DNA of 64,000 nucleotides, from assembly GCA_032718865.1 (NCBI GenBank), contig JALUTQ010000027.1:1116001-1180000 (forward strand), read 5' to 3'. Positions 44,275 to 55,819 of the stretch are shown here, in pieces. The notes under the pieces were generated by a model. It did not search any database and was not told the origin of the DNA. It worked only from the letters and a program-made list of their open reading frames with translations. Source of the DNA: Tilletia caries. Its lineage: Eukaryota > Basidiomycota > Exobasidiomycetes > Tilletiales > Tilletiaceae. Position numbers and translations under genes: made by a program. How positions within the stretch are numbered: position 1 is the stretch's first letter; each line of letters starts with the position of its first letter.

Positions 44275-44662
44275 GCTGAAGGTGTGAACGAAACTAGACG
44301 GCAAGAGGTGCAACGTGTTGTGTTAGCGTATCTGCATCGGGTATAAAAAGAACAAATGAGAACGGAACGTTCTTGGACTCACTGATGACTGATATTCTCA
44401 CGAACGTTCCGCTTCACCTGTCTCGCCATCTTCTGGCAGCTGCCCGTCACGATTGTCGAGCTCCGGTGCAGTCTTGCGTCCTGTTGTAGTTCCGGCATGG
44501 CGTTCTCCAGATCCAGAGCCGGCACGTTGAACGAGTTCGCGTGCGTAAAACTGTGGAGTGGGATAGATGTTGTATTGTGGGGCCATCATCCATGGCGGTA
44601 GACTCGCAAGCTGACGTCCATCCATAGCTCCTACTGATGACGGCGTGGGTGCAGCAGTTGCC

Positions 44663-46501
44663 TCAGCAGGCGAGACTGTAGGTGAAAGTTGGGAGGAGGG
44701 CATATTGGACTCCAAGTCCAGGTGGCTGCGAAGGAAGACGCATGGGTCCGGGAGGAGCTATACCGGTAAGAAATGGCCCGGTTCCAAACTGCATCATACC
44801 GAATGGATATGGAGGATACGGCGATATCGGATAAGGGTGGGCTCCTTGACCGTATGCTGCTTGAGGCGGTGAGAGCTGCGCTGGCTGGCGCCGTTCGATA
44901 CGTTTTGCTTCGAGTTCCAACCTCTTGCGTTCGATCTGCCGTTCTTCTGCTCGTTCGTTGTACTGACGTTCCGTTTCTTTGGCCTGCCGCTCACTCTCTC
45001 TGGCCCGAAGCTCCATCTCCATGCGCCACTGCTCCTCCCTGCGGCGTGCCTCCTCCCTCTTCTCCTCCCTCTGTTCCTCCCGCAGTGCCTTTTCTGCCGC
45101 CCATTGCTCTGCTCGGCGAGCTCGCTCGAGGTTAGCCTCGTGTGCCCTTCTTGCCTCCATCTCTCGTCGCTCGTCCCTACGCTCATCTCTTTCTCCCTCC
45201 TTCTCCCTCTTTGCTGCATTCAGCTCCGCCCACTTGATTGCCTGGTCTCCTGTCCATTTTTCCTTCTCGTTTGTCTCACTAACCCCCCTCAGCTTTGCTG
45301 CCTCCACGGCCGCAATCTTGTCGCATTTCATGGTGAGTTTTGCCCGGTTCTCGCTGAATTCTAGCACAGCTTCGACCATGTTGGCTGGGGGCTTCTTGCT
45401 GGGGGTAGGCGACGGACCTGAGGCTTGGCGACGAGCGAGGAAGGGCCCTGATCCAGAGGCTTTGGCTGCGGGGGTGGACGGCTGGGACTTGCTGACGGGA
45501 CCGATTTGCTTTTTGCCTGGTGACTTCTGCGCAGTCTTGGGAATTCCAGCTGACCCATTTCTATTCGTGCTTCCTTCCCCTCCTCCAACAGTCCCTTGCG
45601 TAGCCTGGCCTCCTCCAACAGTGCCTTCAATAGCCTGGACAGCTGCCTCCTCTTCCAGTGACTCTTCCTCACTTTCTCCGTTTCCGAATCGGCTGACCTC
45701 TTCTTCCAGAAGACGCTCAGCAGCAGCAGCAGTGCCGGAACCCAATTCGTTCTCCTGTTCGTCTTCCTGATCCAGATGTCCGACTCGGCTCGAGGCAAGT
45801 GATGCAGATCGAGCAGACGCGGAAGCAAGTGGAATAGACGGTCCCGCGCTGCTCGCGACAATGGGGGGCCGGATGTTCGTCTTGGTCCCCATCACCTCGT
45901 CGAAGTCCCAGTACCAGTGGCAGGTACGGTCAATGAATGCTGAACGCCAACGAATTAACACGCATCAGTTCTCTATCCTTTTCCCACTTCTACAGTTCTA
46001 CTCACCCTTGATTGATTCCCCTGCTTTTCCTCCATCGCCAGTCCAGACCTCCTCCTCTAGGTCTCCCATTCCACCACCGCTCTGATTTAGTATCCGTACA
46101 ATCTCCTTGTACTTGTCTTCCATCTTCAACAGCTTATCCGCGACCTTTTTGCAGTCAGCTGCGGCTCCCGTTCCTCCAGGCGCAAAGAGGTGAGAATATG
46201 CGTGGCCGTCTCTCTCTTGCGCGCGACGTAGGCATTGAAATTTCCTGTCCCTTCTGCAGACCCACTCGATAAAGAGCTCTTCGAGCGAGCGAGGCCATCG
46301 GAAGTGCTTGTGGGCCGTTTCTTGGGCGCTTCAGTTCTCTTCAACAGGCTCCGAACCACCAGCTTCTTGCGCGGCGGGGACGTGCCCCACAGGAGAGGGC
46401 AGGACAGGGCCGGTGTTGACCGCAGGGGTTTCGGTGGCTTTGCGTGGCAAGGTGCGGAGGGGGCCCACTGGACGAGCACGAGCAGCAGCTTTGGGCGGCA
46501 T
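44663..46501 (-). CDS. Harbinger Myb/SANT-like partner protein, in-frame TGA
   Basis: Two exons on the minus strand: 46501-46006 and 45939-44663. A 66-bp intron (45940-46005, GTGAGT...TTCAG) joins them in phase 1 into AFIDRTCHWYWDFDEVMG. ATG at 46501 (MPPKAAARARPVGPLR). A TGA at 46331-46333 (codon 57) interrupts exon 1 before a trihelix/Myb-like domain (FRWPRSLEELFIEWVCRRD, later ADKLLKMEDKYKEIVRIL). Exon 2 holds WDFDEVMGTKTNIRPP, a conserved phrase near the C-terminal side of the domain, then an acidic Ser-rich linker, a long Glu/Arg coiled coil (about residues 330-480) and a Pro/Gly/Tyr tail. Such partners bring the transposase to the nucleus and the element ends. The stop may be real, read through, or an error; a later start would spare the Myb domain. 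Confidence 0.75.
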
Positions 46502-47407
46502 CGTGGGAGAGCTAGATGCGTGGGGCGGGGAAAGTGAGCGGGATACGGACCGAAGAGAAGTAGCCTGTACGTCTGGACTCCTCTATGCGGTATGGTGCTG
46601 ACGATGAGGTTCTGTCCTTCTAGAGCAGACTGCGTGCTAACCTCCCTTCCATGGTGAGCACCTGCTGCCGTCTCCTGTCCTGACGATGCTGCCTTTTTCT
46701 CACAGGAATTTTCACCAAGTCCTTCTGCACCCTGCCACCACGGCACCACCCCGCTCTTCTTTTCCTCACCGATCACAGATCACCTTCCTTCGCGGCCATC
46801 TCCATTTGTTCGCAGCCCGCTCTTGCGCTGCGTTGGGGGTTCCTCATTCCTGTACCCATGTGCACTCGATGAGTCGTCCTTCCCTTCCTCGCTCATTGCA
46901 TTCAGCGGCCCTGTTTGGCCAACCTCCCTTGATGCCTTCCTCTGCAGCCTTACTCTTGAAGAACATGTTTCACAGGTGAACAAAACACCCCTACTCCTCT
47001 AAAGCGACCCTATCCACTCTCATTGCAGGTGGCTCCGTTGGTCTCAAGCTCCCCTGTGACCCTCTCCAGCTCTCCGCTGGTCTGGGATCCAAGGCCCTCG
47101 GCACCTCCGCTTCTCTCAAGAGCCAAGGCTGGCCTCAGTAACGGCAAGGGTCCGTATCCACCCCTCTTGGTGGTGGTTCCTCGGTCTCCAGTTGCCCCCG
47201 TGACCCTTTGATCTTCTCTGCTGGTCCCCGCTCCACTGACGTTTTTTCTGCTCCATCGCCGATCACACAGCGGCCGCCGCTGGTCCTATTGGAGTGGCTA
47301 GCCGCACCTCGGACCACAAGCATTCGGCCCAGCCTGACTTGTGAGTGTCACATCGGTGGAATTTTTTATGCATGCATGCGCATTTGGCCCCAAATTCAGC
47401 AAGCAAC
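46502..47407 (+). other. Coding-like plus-strand stretch, not resolved
   Basis: Two intron-like acceptors (TCATTGCAG near 47030 and CCAAATTCAG near 47395) and Pro/Ser/Leu-rich frames suggest exons of a gene read rightward. One frame after 47031 reads GGSVGLKLPCDPLQLSAGLG. It contains stops, and no domain is recognised. It may be the upstream part of the gene hit by MITE A4. Confidence 0.3.
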
Positions 47408-48520
47408 ATGGCTTCGACGGTCCAGTAAGGATGGACGCGGAGGGCCCCCGAGTACGGAGGAGTGCTCCGTACTCCGGAGCCTCCACTCCGGCCGACTCCG
47501 GCTGATTTTGAGGTTCTTTTTTGCACTCCGTACTCCGCTCATTTTTAGGCAGTCACCAAAGCTCTATTCCGCGCTCCGCATAAAACCTCACCGTCGTATT
47601 GCGCCAGCTGCGTACTCCGGCCAAATTTAGTAAAACTTCAAAGTTCACTCCGTACTCCAGGGTGACGGAGCGCGACTACTCTCCCGAAACTCCGTACTCC
47701 GGGGAAAGTTCGTAGAGGTCCTACAAGACTTGAGAAATGTGAATCGTTGCAGTGATTGACGCTCTTCCATCCATGTTTATGTTTGGCAGAGTCATCGTTG
47801 GCCGTTGTAGAGCTCTCTAACCAAAATTTGAACCCCAAATGAGAAATTTCAAACCAAATTTTGCCATATTTTTGAAATTGTGCCGAATTTAGCTTGTTTC
47901 TAACAGAAATTTTGATAATTGCGGCCTGATGTTGAAAAAGACAAGGCCCCGGAGCGCCCCGGAGTTTCGGGGAAACTCCGCACTCCGGCTGGTGATGCAG
48001 CTCGTCGCTCTGTACTCCGTCAAAAAGTTCGCTCCAGCTCTCATCGTACTCCGTACTCCGGGGATATGACAGCCTTGTGCTCCGTACTCCTGCAGAATTC
48101 AATCAGCGGGAGAAAATCCTCGAAAATGCACTCCGTATTCCGTAATCCCCCGGAGTGGAGCCTCAACTAGTCGTGGAACTCCGGGAAAGCCACTCCGGGG
48201 CTTACTCCGCGCCCATCCTTGCGGTCCAGACTCTTATGCACCTTGAGCCCACATTCCAACGAGTCTACAGCGGTTTCACAGCGGGCGACGTTCCTCGACG
48301 GCAGCTAAGGAGTGCAGTCACCTGGATGACTGTAGTCGAGCGCTATGCGCATCACCTTGCCATCACTGAGACCCAAGCATGGAAGCCGTCGCGTTCCTCT
48401 TTGGCGGGCGACGATCTGAATCTCACGTTGGGCGACCTGATCGAGAGTGCCCAGCCCATGCCTTCTCGAGACGACGTCGACGTCGAGCTGGAAGCTCAGA
48501 TGGCGAGGCTTGCTTGTTGA
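47408..48520 (+). pseudogene. Unknown gene interrupted by MITE A4
   Basis: An ATG at 47408 (MASTVQ) is followed after 18 bases by MITE A4. Leaving out the MITE and one copy of CGGTCCAG, the frame continues as TLMHLEPTFQRVYSGF, RSAVTWMTVVERYAHHL and DLIESAQPMPSRDDVDV to a TGA at 48518-48520, about 100 residues. The family is unknown. An alternative splice of the upstream stretch would enter another frame and stop 6 codons after the target site, so the true frame is not certain. Confidence 0.5.
47426..48221 (-). mobile_element. Array MITE family A, complete copy A4
   Basis: Ends TAAGGATGGACGCGGAG and CTCCGCGCCCATCCTTG. The 8-bp target duplication CGGTCCAG is perfect (47418-47425 and 48222-48229). 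796 bp. Both arms carry CTCCGTACTCCG motifs; the middle (47720-47940) is AT-rich with no array. In reverse it aligns with A2 and shows the empty target of the copia there. No coding frame. Confidence 0.92.
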
Positions 48521-48598
48521 CAACAGAGTCACCTGTTCAGCCCTTGTCTACATCTCCGATTCTCTTCCACAACGAAATGCACGAAACGGCGGTCTAGC

Positions 48599-48858
48599 CT
48601 TGCGGTCTTCTGTTCGGGCATATCACCATCACTCTGGCTCAATTCCTTCCTGACCCGAATGACGAACGGGTTACATCGAAGCGTTTCGCCGTCGCGGTGC
48701 TCAGATCTCTGATGCTTCAACCCACAGCCCACAAGTATAAAGGAGCCAGATCTCTGATGCTTCAACCCACAGCCCACAAGTATAAAGGAGCGAATCACTC
48801 GTTCAATGAGATCACGAAGGCGCTGAAGCGTTTGCCTTTCATCAAAGCGAAGAGTTAG
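48599..48858 (+). pseudogene. Unknown coding fragment with 45-bp in-frame duplication
   Basis: Open frame after a TAG at 48596: HITITLAQFLPDPNDERVTS, KRFAVAVLRSLML and, after the duplication, NHSFNEITKALKRLPFIKAK, ending TAG 48856-48858. It reads like real protein but is not recognised. It could be a 3' exon of the gene at 47408-48520. Confidence 0.38.
48702..48791 (+). repeat. Exact 45-bp tandem duplication
   Basis: Units 48702-48746 and 48747-48791 begin CAGATCTCTGATGC and end TATAAAGGAGC, with no mismatch. The unit is 15 codons long and keeps the surrounding frame open. Confidence 0.9.
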
Positions 48859-50092
48859 AACGTTCCCAAGGGATCGGTCAGTTCAGAGATTGGCCTTAGC
48901 AACCCATACCCAGATGATGGCTATGATTCTGAGTTCTGACAGTAGATCTCCGTTTTCCCTTCTGGGTAATACCCTTCTCCAGGAGTTCCACATCGACATC
49001 TTGCCACAGCCCCGCTGTCATGTCCTCCTCGTCCCTCTCACACTCATTTCCCTTCACATTGTGAGTTTTGGCCCTGTCGAGCTATTCGATTGTCAGATCA
49101 TTCTGATCAGTTCCCCCGCGACACTTCACAGGCTGCTCCTCTAATCTTCCTTCATCGCTTCAAGCCTGAAGTCTGGCTGCAAGCCGTCCAACACCATTTT
49201 CGCCTTCGTCGTGCCGTCCATTTGTAGGTATTGAGACGATCTGCAGATTCCATTCCAACCCTACGCGCAGCCTTAAAGATCCGCCGTTCTGATTCTCTTC
49301 ATTCCTCCTCTAGTGCTTATTCTCACCAAGTCTCCCTTCTCCCATCGTCGATTCTTACAACATCCAGTCCCTTTGGGCTTCGGTGGGACGGCCAGTCTGT
49401 GTCAAGAGTTGGTCGCCGCGGTACAGAAGCGGACAGGAGTCGTGGCCACGGACGGTGAGTCGACACTAATAACCCCTCTCTCCTTCACAGCTCTTCTTCC
49501 ATACTCTGCCTTTTTTCCCTCCACAGGGCACAGCCTCCTCAAGTTGTTACTACCGACCTCATGCCTCTTGTGAGTCCTAGGACGATCATCGATATCGACA
49601 GTAACTGATTTAACAGATTGCACGCTCGCACCGCTGACCGCAGGGCTCAGTCTGATCATACCAAGATCGTAGAGGTAGGTATTAGCATCATTGATGTCAG
49701 CGATAGAATCCCAGCAACGAGTCACTCTTGAACAACCCTGATCCTTTCCCTCTCCCTGTTTCAATCCAGTGCCGTAGTCCCTTGTCTTCGATTCTCCGTT
49801 CCGGGCTCCGGCACAGCTGATTGCTCGCCGTAAGGTCGTTCGCCAATCGCCACCGATGTGCTCTCCGCCTCTTCCCCACTCAAAACGGCGTCGGACCCTC
49901 ACCCTCCTACACCATCCTCCGCCGCTGTGCCCTCTCTCGCTGCTGAATCCTGCCCCTTTTCAGCTGTCGGTCGTCATCTTGGCGCAAGCACGGAAGGCTG
50001 GACACCCATCAGGGTTAGGGATGAACCTGTGATGGGGGAGGCTCGATGGTAGGTGCAAGTGTTCTGTGTGTCGATGGTGTCGGGTCCGGGCG
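48859..50092. other. No gene resolved; intron-like signals present
   Basis: Several GT...AG pairs (for example GTGAGTCGAC near 49455 with TTCACAG near 49490, and TCCACAG near 49526) and Leu/Ser-rich frames suggest a decayed multi-exon gene on the plus strand. No domain could be assembled. Confidence 0.3.
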
Positions 50093-51440
50093 CTATGCTG
50101 AAAACGAAGGTCGGTCGTCGGGATGACGGTTATCAGCACTGGCGGACCGGGCTCGAAGGGCAGTATGAGGAGGGTTGCCAACACCAGCGGACCGGGCTTT
50201 GATGGCTGGCGCATCCATGATCAGGCATACCAGAACATCCGCGGAAGTGGATGCCAAACGGAACGGCGCGAGGTTGTATGGGACGCACGGATCGATTGCC
50301 TGCCCGGCCGCCACCGCAGGGGTGGTCGAAGGCGAGGAGGGAACTGTGCGTTTCATGGATGTGGAACTGATTGGCGACGGATCGGCAACGTTGGGCAAGA
50401 CGTGCCTCGGTTCCGGGTGCTGCAAACTGGCGTTGATGGCTCCACCTGAACTATGCATCTTGGTGAGAACTTGAACCCCTGCATCTTGGTCTTCAGTGTC
50501 GCCACAAAGCTGACCTTCTTCTTCCTCATCGTCAGCGTCCAACTCCTGCTCCGTTGACGGCTGGTCCGATCCCTCGTCTACCAAAAGATCCCCCCCCCCT
50601 CATCCGTATCCTAAGGATGAGCACGGAGTAAGCCTCGGAGCGGCTTTGCCGGAGCGCCCCGGTTATCCGGGGCCGCAGTGCGGGGGAGCCGGGAGTACGT
50701 AGTGAGAATCGAGAGGCTACCTCACCGTTCCCGGAGTACGGAGCTGGCATTTGAGCATCGCAGGAAATTTCCCGGAGCACGGAGCTGACCTCTGGGCGTT
50801 GCAGAAAATCCCCCGGAGTATGGAGTAAATACCTGTGATATGTGACGGAGGACGAAGTTACCCCCGGAGTCCGGGGCGCTCCGGGGCCTCCACATTTTTT
50901 CTCATAAGGATGGTATTTTACTATAAATATGGGTATTTTGGGGTCAATTTCAAAATTTATCTTCACAAATCTCATCTCGCGGTCTAAATCTGACCAAAGC
51001 AGCTCTTCAAGCGCTCTCAGACTTATCTCTAAGCATAGCTGCTACAAGCCTGATCACAAGCATACACATTTCTGAAATCATACCATATTTTGAGATTTGT
51101 GAGATCATCTCCCGGAGTACGGAGCTCCCCCGGATTATCCGGGCTCCGTAGCTACGGAGTACGGAGTAAACTTTCTGATGCGCTTCATAATTTGACGGAG
51201 CATGGAGTAAGTTTTTTCTGGTGCGCCTTATCTTGACGGAGTACGGAGTAAGATGTTGGTGTAACTCTGAAAAGCGACGGAGCACGGAGCACCACAGAAA
51301 GTCAGCGGAGCGCCCCGGAGTATGGGCCCCGGAGTACGGAGCACTTCGGGGCGCTCCGGGCACATCCTTACGGCGTATCCATCCCGATACCGAATCCGGA
51401 GCCTTCATCCAGCTCAGGCGAGGGTGCGGGTGAGAAGGTC
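50093..51440 (-). pseudogene. Unknown acidic protein gene interrupted by MITE A5
   Basis: The minus strand below the MITE (50611-50093) encodes an acidic segment (STEQELDADDEEEEGQLCGD) and a Ser/Pro/Ala-rich tail to a stop at 50093. Above the MITE (51440-51379) the minus strand reads PAPSPELDEGSGFGIGMDT. Leaving out the MITE, the two sides join in frame across a C10 tract through an acidic Gly-rich stretch. The start lies further right and is not identified. Family unknown; it may be a transcription-related or retroelement protein. Confidence 0.45.
50612..51370 (+). mobile_element. Array MITE family A, complete copy A5
   Basis: It starts TAAGGATGAGCACGGAG and ends GGGCACATCCTTA. The flanks show CGTATCC on both sides (50605-50611 and about 51374-51380), with 2-3 extra bases next to the right tip, so the target duplication is slightly imperfect. 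759 bp. It is the closest relative of A1 (10359-11058). Confidence 0.85.
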
Positions 51441-52104
51441 GGTCAACCAATTAATACTGTCGATTTTGAGCGCGAGAGATGAAATACTAAATAGATCATA
51501 TCACGTGTAGTCTATCGTACTGAGTCACCACCTTCCTGATCCTCGATGCGCCTTGCCCTTCCCTCCTCACTTTCCTCCTCATAGGTAGTCATCCACGGCA
51601 GTCGACAGCAGGATCCATGGAGTACAAGGTACTGACTGATATCTGAGTCACTTCGGGTGTGTTTGGGCGGGCCTGGTTCTCACTGGGGCTATCACCTGCT
51701 CTTCAAAGATAATAGACACTGACTTTTCCTTCCTCCGGCTCAATAACTGACCGATATTTCAGGCGACCATCAAGCATGAACTGTTACTGTCTTCTTGCTG
51801 ACTTCTTTTGCTTTAAGCGTTATTCTGGCACACAAGAGCCCGAACACCAGCTGATTTGGGCCGTTTCTTGTCTTAGGGTGCGCCGGCAAAGATTGACGAC
51901 TTAGATGCTGGCTCACGCTCTCCTTCCATTCCACATCCCAGCTCACCTTCCCTTTCCTCTGCTGCCTCTTTCCCCTTCTCGCATGTAGTCACAGTGAACT
52001 TCTACTTAATGGGTACCTTTTCCCCTGATTGTTTTAACCTTCCTTCCCCCTCGACATCGAATCCGTCTCGCGGAGTGCTTAGCATCATACAGGGGTGGAT
52101 CAAT
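51441..52104. other. No gene recognised
   Basis: Short frames only; no repeats were noted. Confidence 0.35.
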
Positions 52105-52826
52105 CAGGGCTCGGCTCCGACTATAGTCGCACGCTTTTTTGGCATAGTCATAGTCGTAGTCGTAGGCGTTTTTTGAAAATCCGAAATAGTCATAGTCGCA
52201 AGTCTGACTATAGTGCCATCGTCGACTATAGTCGCAGGATTTTGCGCAGCCAAATTTTGCACTATAGTGTGATTATTGCCAAAATTGGAACGCCAGTGCG
52301 CCACTATAGTCGGACTTTGGGACAATAATTTTCGCACTATAGTTGCACGTCAAATTTCAGACTATAAATAGTTATAGTGTAGGTCGCCTTCCATTGTCTA
52401 AAATCGGATATAGTCAGGCTATGGTTCGAGTGTTCGACTATCCAACGATAATATTCGCACAATGACTGGCTATAGTGTTTCATGGGCAATGGATGTCATA
52501 GTCTGACTATAGCGGTGGCGTCGAGCCTGCGGTTATAGTCGCAACTCCAAGCTATAATCAGACCATGTCATGCTATAGTCGGACTCTAGCCGAATTGTTT
52601 GCTGCGACTATAGCCTTGACATCCAGCTACTGTCCGAATATAGTCGCAAAATCAATTTTAGACCAGATTTTTAACGACTATGGCGACTATTGTCTTACAT
52701 TTTCTGGAGCATAGTCATAGTCATAGTCGTGAGTGCGACTATCAGCGGCTATGACTATAGTCGCTCATAGTCGTATGAGGCTATAGTCGTAATAGTCGTA
52801 AAATCCCATAGTCGTGCCGAGCCCTG
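52105..52826 (+). mobile_element. Array MITE family B, complete copy
   Basis: The terminal inverted repeats CAGGGCTCGGC and GCCGAGCCCTG are perfect over 11 bp. The 8-bp target duplication GGATCAAT is perfect (52097-52104 and 52827-52834). CAGGG fits the hAT rule 5'-YARNG. The 722-bp body is packed with GACTATAGTC, CATAGTCATAGTCG and ACTATAGTGCG in both directions and has no coding frame. Other copies: 7484-7839 and 32863-33212. Confidence 0.93.
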
Positions 52827-52834
52827 GGATCAAT

Positions 52835-54417
52835 GGATTACAGGGAAGCCGGGAACATTACTCTCGACCATGCAACCATTTCAGGTCTTAATACAACATA
52901 AAACTGGTGTTCAATTGCTCATAGTATCCTAGAGACCTCGCCTTCCAACTTTGAGCGCATTCAGAGCAGTATTGGCGGAGGAGTGACCCTCAACGTGTGA
53001 GCAATCGATTCCAACTCGATTCCAGCTCGATTTCCGACCTGTTTTTCTTACCCTGTGGGGTCAGTATTGCTCAGAACAGGCTCAAACTAGGCAGGCAAGG
53101 TCTCTGAGATGATTCAAGCAAATGAGTTTCATTTTTGATATATGTTGAATTCTGAGTGGTAGCATGGTCGTGTATGGGAGTTCACAACTTCTTGACAATG
53201 ACACGGGGTGCATGCCTAGACACTTCTTGGTGCACCAACTGCATCCGACTTTCCAACACCTCAAAAACACAAAAGTGTATGCGTTCGAAAGGTATGCTCA
53301 TTGCGAGCTCATAGAACCTGTAAGACTGAAATTTGGATCGGGGAATGGGGCGTGGTAAGGAAAAATGGATATGTATTGAGATGAACAAGATAGAAACAGG
53401 ATTTGCATATGCCCAGGGGTGTCAGAGAGTCACAGCAACGCCAGAAATGGTTCACGAGAACCGGAGTACACTGTAGAGTCATGAAAAGCTGAACTCACTA
53501 TGAATCAGCGGATTTGGGGACATCTGACGTCGCTGGAACTCAATGAAAGCCTGCAAGGAGATGCAAAAGGGTGGGAATGGTACATCAGTATATAAGGATG
53601 CTCTGTGAGAGGTTTTGGAGACGTCTGTACTGTTTGAGCGGTATGGGTGCTGAAAAGGAAACAGGGATCAAGGGCCTGGAAGAGCCCAGAGTGTTTGCAA
53701 CGGCGGCAGAGATGCTGAACCACAGCTGGAAAGGGGAAAGAAGCTGTATTCCAAAGACGTATGCTACACAAAGATATGGGAGGAGTAAGGGATGATCAGA
53801 AAGAAAAGAGGATCAGCAATATGGATGGATGGTATGGAAAATACGAGCATCAGCGTGTCAACGAAAAATATACGGGAGAAGATATAAGAAGCGTCAGAGT
53901 CATGGCATAATGGGACTGAAGTTGGTGTTAGTCGCCTTTGAAAGCCAGCTGATGGTCAGAATCAGCATCAATCTCACGCAAACGGCATCAGAAGTGACTT
54001 CATCACTACCTGTACGAACCAGGCCTCGCTTTTGGCTTGGATGACTACTGTGTGTGTGAATGCCGTCAGGGCAAGAGCAGGGAAAGGTATGGTTGCGAGG
54101 AGTGAGCCTGTGGAGTGACGATCATGATCATTGTTTCATCAAAAGGATGACCGTCACCCTTTTTCGACGTCCTGGATGCTTTTGAACGCGTAACATTTCG
54201 TCACCATTTTCGTCACCATTCGGACCCGTGCGCCCTGATGTATCTTTCACATTCACCACCACCACCATCATCTCCCTCCACGAGCACGTACAACTTCACT
54301 GAGCGCTGGAGGCGCGCCGCGCGCACGACCTTCTTTCATCAAAACCCCGAAGGCGACAGCATCTCCCTCACTTAATCACTCACTCAAGGAGGGCATTCTT
54401 ACTACGACAATGGGACC
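52835..54417. other. No gene recognised
   Basis: About 1.6 kb with short frames. TTACCCTGTGGGGTC near 53047 also occurs at about 20100 beside the hAT scrap, so part of this may be an unrecognised dispersed repeat. Confidence 0.35.
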
Positions 54418-55281
54418 TTGCCGGCAATAGTTATGTCTCAAGGAGGGAGAATCACGGTGAAGTCGTCCGATCCTGAATACGAAGAAAGCGACATGGGTGC
54501 ATTCATAGATGACCTCCCTTCAACTTCAGTCCCAGCTATCAAACCCGCGTATCTGGCCCAACTCTCTCCTGGAGCGGCCCCTACTGTCACCCGGCGTCGG
54601 TTTCTGAACCCTCCCCATCCATCGCTTCTCCATCCTTCGTAGATACACCACCTTCAGCGCAAAGCAACCCCCCCCCCCCCCCCCGGCGGCGCCGTCCAGC
54701 TCCCACGCCGCGCCTCACCTCACTTTGCGCGACGCGCACAGTCCGTCGGCAAGAGACGCCATCGAAGGCAACGAGGACGGGCTGTCAAACTGACTCCTGG
54801 AGGACGTGCTGGTGTTTGATCCCGATTTTCCTCCCTCCACTCTGCGAAAATCAAACGGTTCTCAGAAGGCATCCTTCCTGAGCAAAGCCGAGCAAGTGAA
54901 GGAACTATGGCGGTGCCAAGCACCGGGGTGCAAGACCTGGTGTCACAAATGTCTTGCATCGTCACTACAACCAAGTTCACCAGAACGGGGAGGGGGACTG
55001 AGATTGTAGAGATGTATTGCCCATGTGTAGATACGCAATGAAAGTTGACATCGACAGACCATTCGCAATGTGTGGAACACGAATAAGGTGTTAGAGACGA
55101 CCTCCGCGAAGACGGCGGACCAGAGCCATGTCATTGGGCATGACGGTGACACGCCTGGCGTGGATGGCAGCCAGATTACTGAAATAAGGAAGAGGAAGGA
55201 TGAGCATCAAAGAGGAGGAACAGTTAAGGAAGGAAACGGGGATGGTACTGACGCGCCTGACGCCTCCAGCGCCTTAACTTA
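54418..55281 (+). other. Weak coding-like stretch; C17 tract near 54667
   Basis: Frames such as GRITVKSSDPEYEESDMG (54442 onward) and ELWRCQAPGCKTWCHKCL (about 54900, Cys-rich and zinc-finger-like) suggest a broken transposon protein. A run of C at about 54667-54683 separates them. No family assigned. Confidence 0.3.
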
Positions 55282-55304
55282 AACATATAACATTAAAAAA
55301 AAAA

Positions 55305-55817
55305 AATGATGCGGTCTCACTGTCTGTTTCCATTGTTTCGACATATTACATACTGTATCTTGTCACAATAGACTGTTGCAGTACTACTCTCTGCTAAAAC
55401 ATACTGTGTCCTGTCGGAAAATTTGGGCGGTTTCCAAAAAAGTAGTGTATCCTGTTTGGATTCCCTGGCGGCATACTGCAGTATGTAAAGGAGCGCGCTT
55501 CTTTTTGCATTCTGCAGCATACCTGAAGGATACTGCCTTGAGCTACTATACTGGAACTATCCTGCAGTATGTTTCGTGACATATCTTCCTGTAAAATATG
55601 ATGTGGACATACTGCAGTAGTACTGCGAGAAACGGTGCTGCAGTATACTGAAACTATCCCGCAGCATGTTTTCGGACACATCATCCTGTAAAGTATGATG
55701 CGAACATACTGCAGTACTACACTTCGTATACTTGAATTATGTTATCTTTGACAAGTACAGCTGCAGTAGTACTGCAGTATACTGTAATTACCTGAACTTT
55801 TGACAGTACGTTGGCAG
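55305..55817. repeat. ATACTGCAGTATG-type motif array
   Basis: CATACTGCAGTA, GCAGTATACTG, AACATACTGTGTC and ACTATCCTGCAGTATG recur in both orientations across about 510 bp. TATCCTGCAGTATGTTTCG and TATCCCGCAGCATGTTTTCG are near-copies about 100 bp apart. Related scraps lie at 37880-38000. The motif centre CTGCAG is self-complementary. The ends are undefined; the right side is cut by the pogo-type MITE. Confidence 0.6.
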
Positions 55818-55819
55818 TA

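Noticed and set aside
44979..45770. 263-codon Ser-rich plus-strand frame
   Set aside because: It is the antisense shadow of the Glu/Arg coiled coil of the Harbinger partner protein; low complexity explains its openness.
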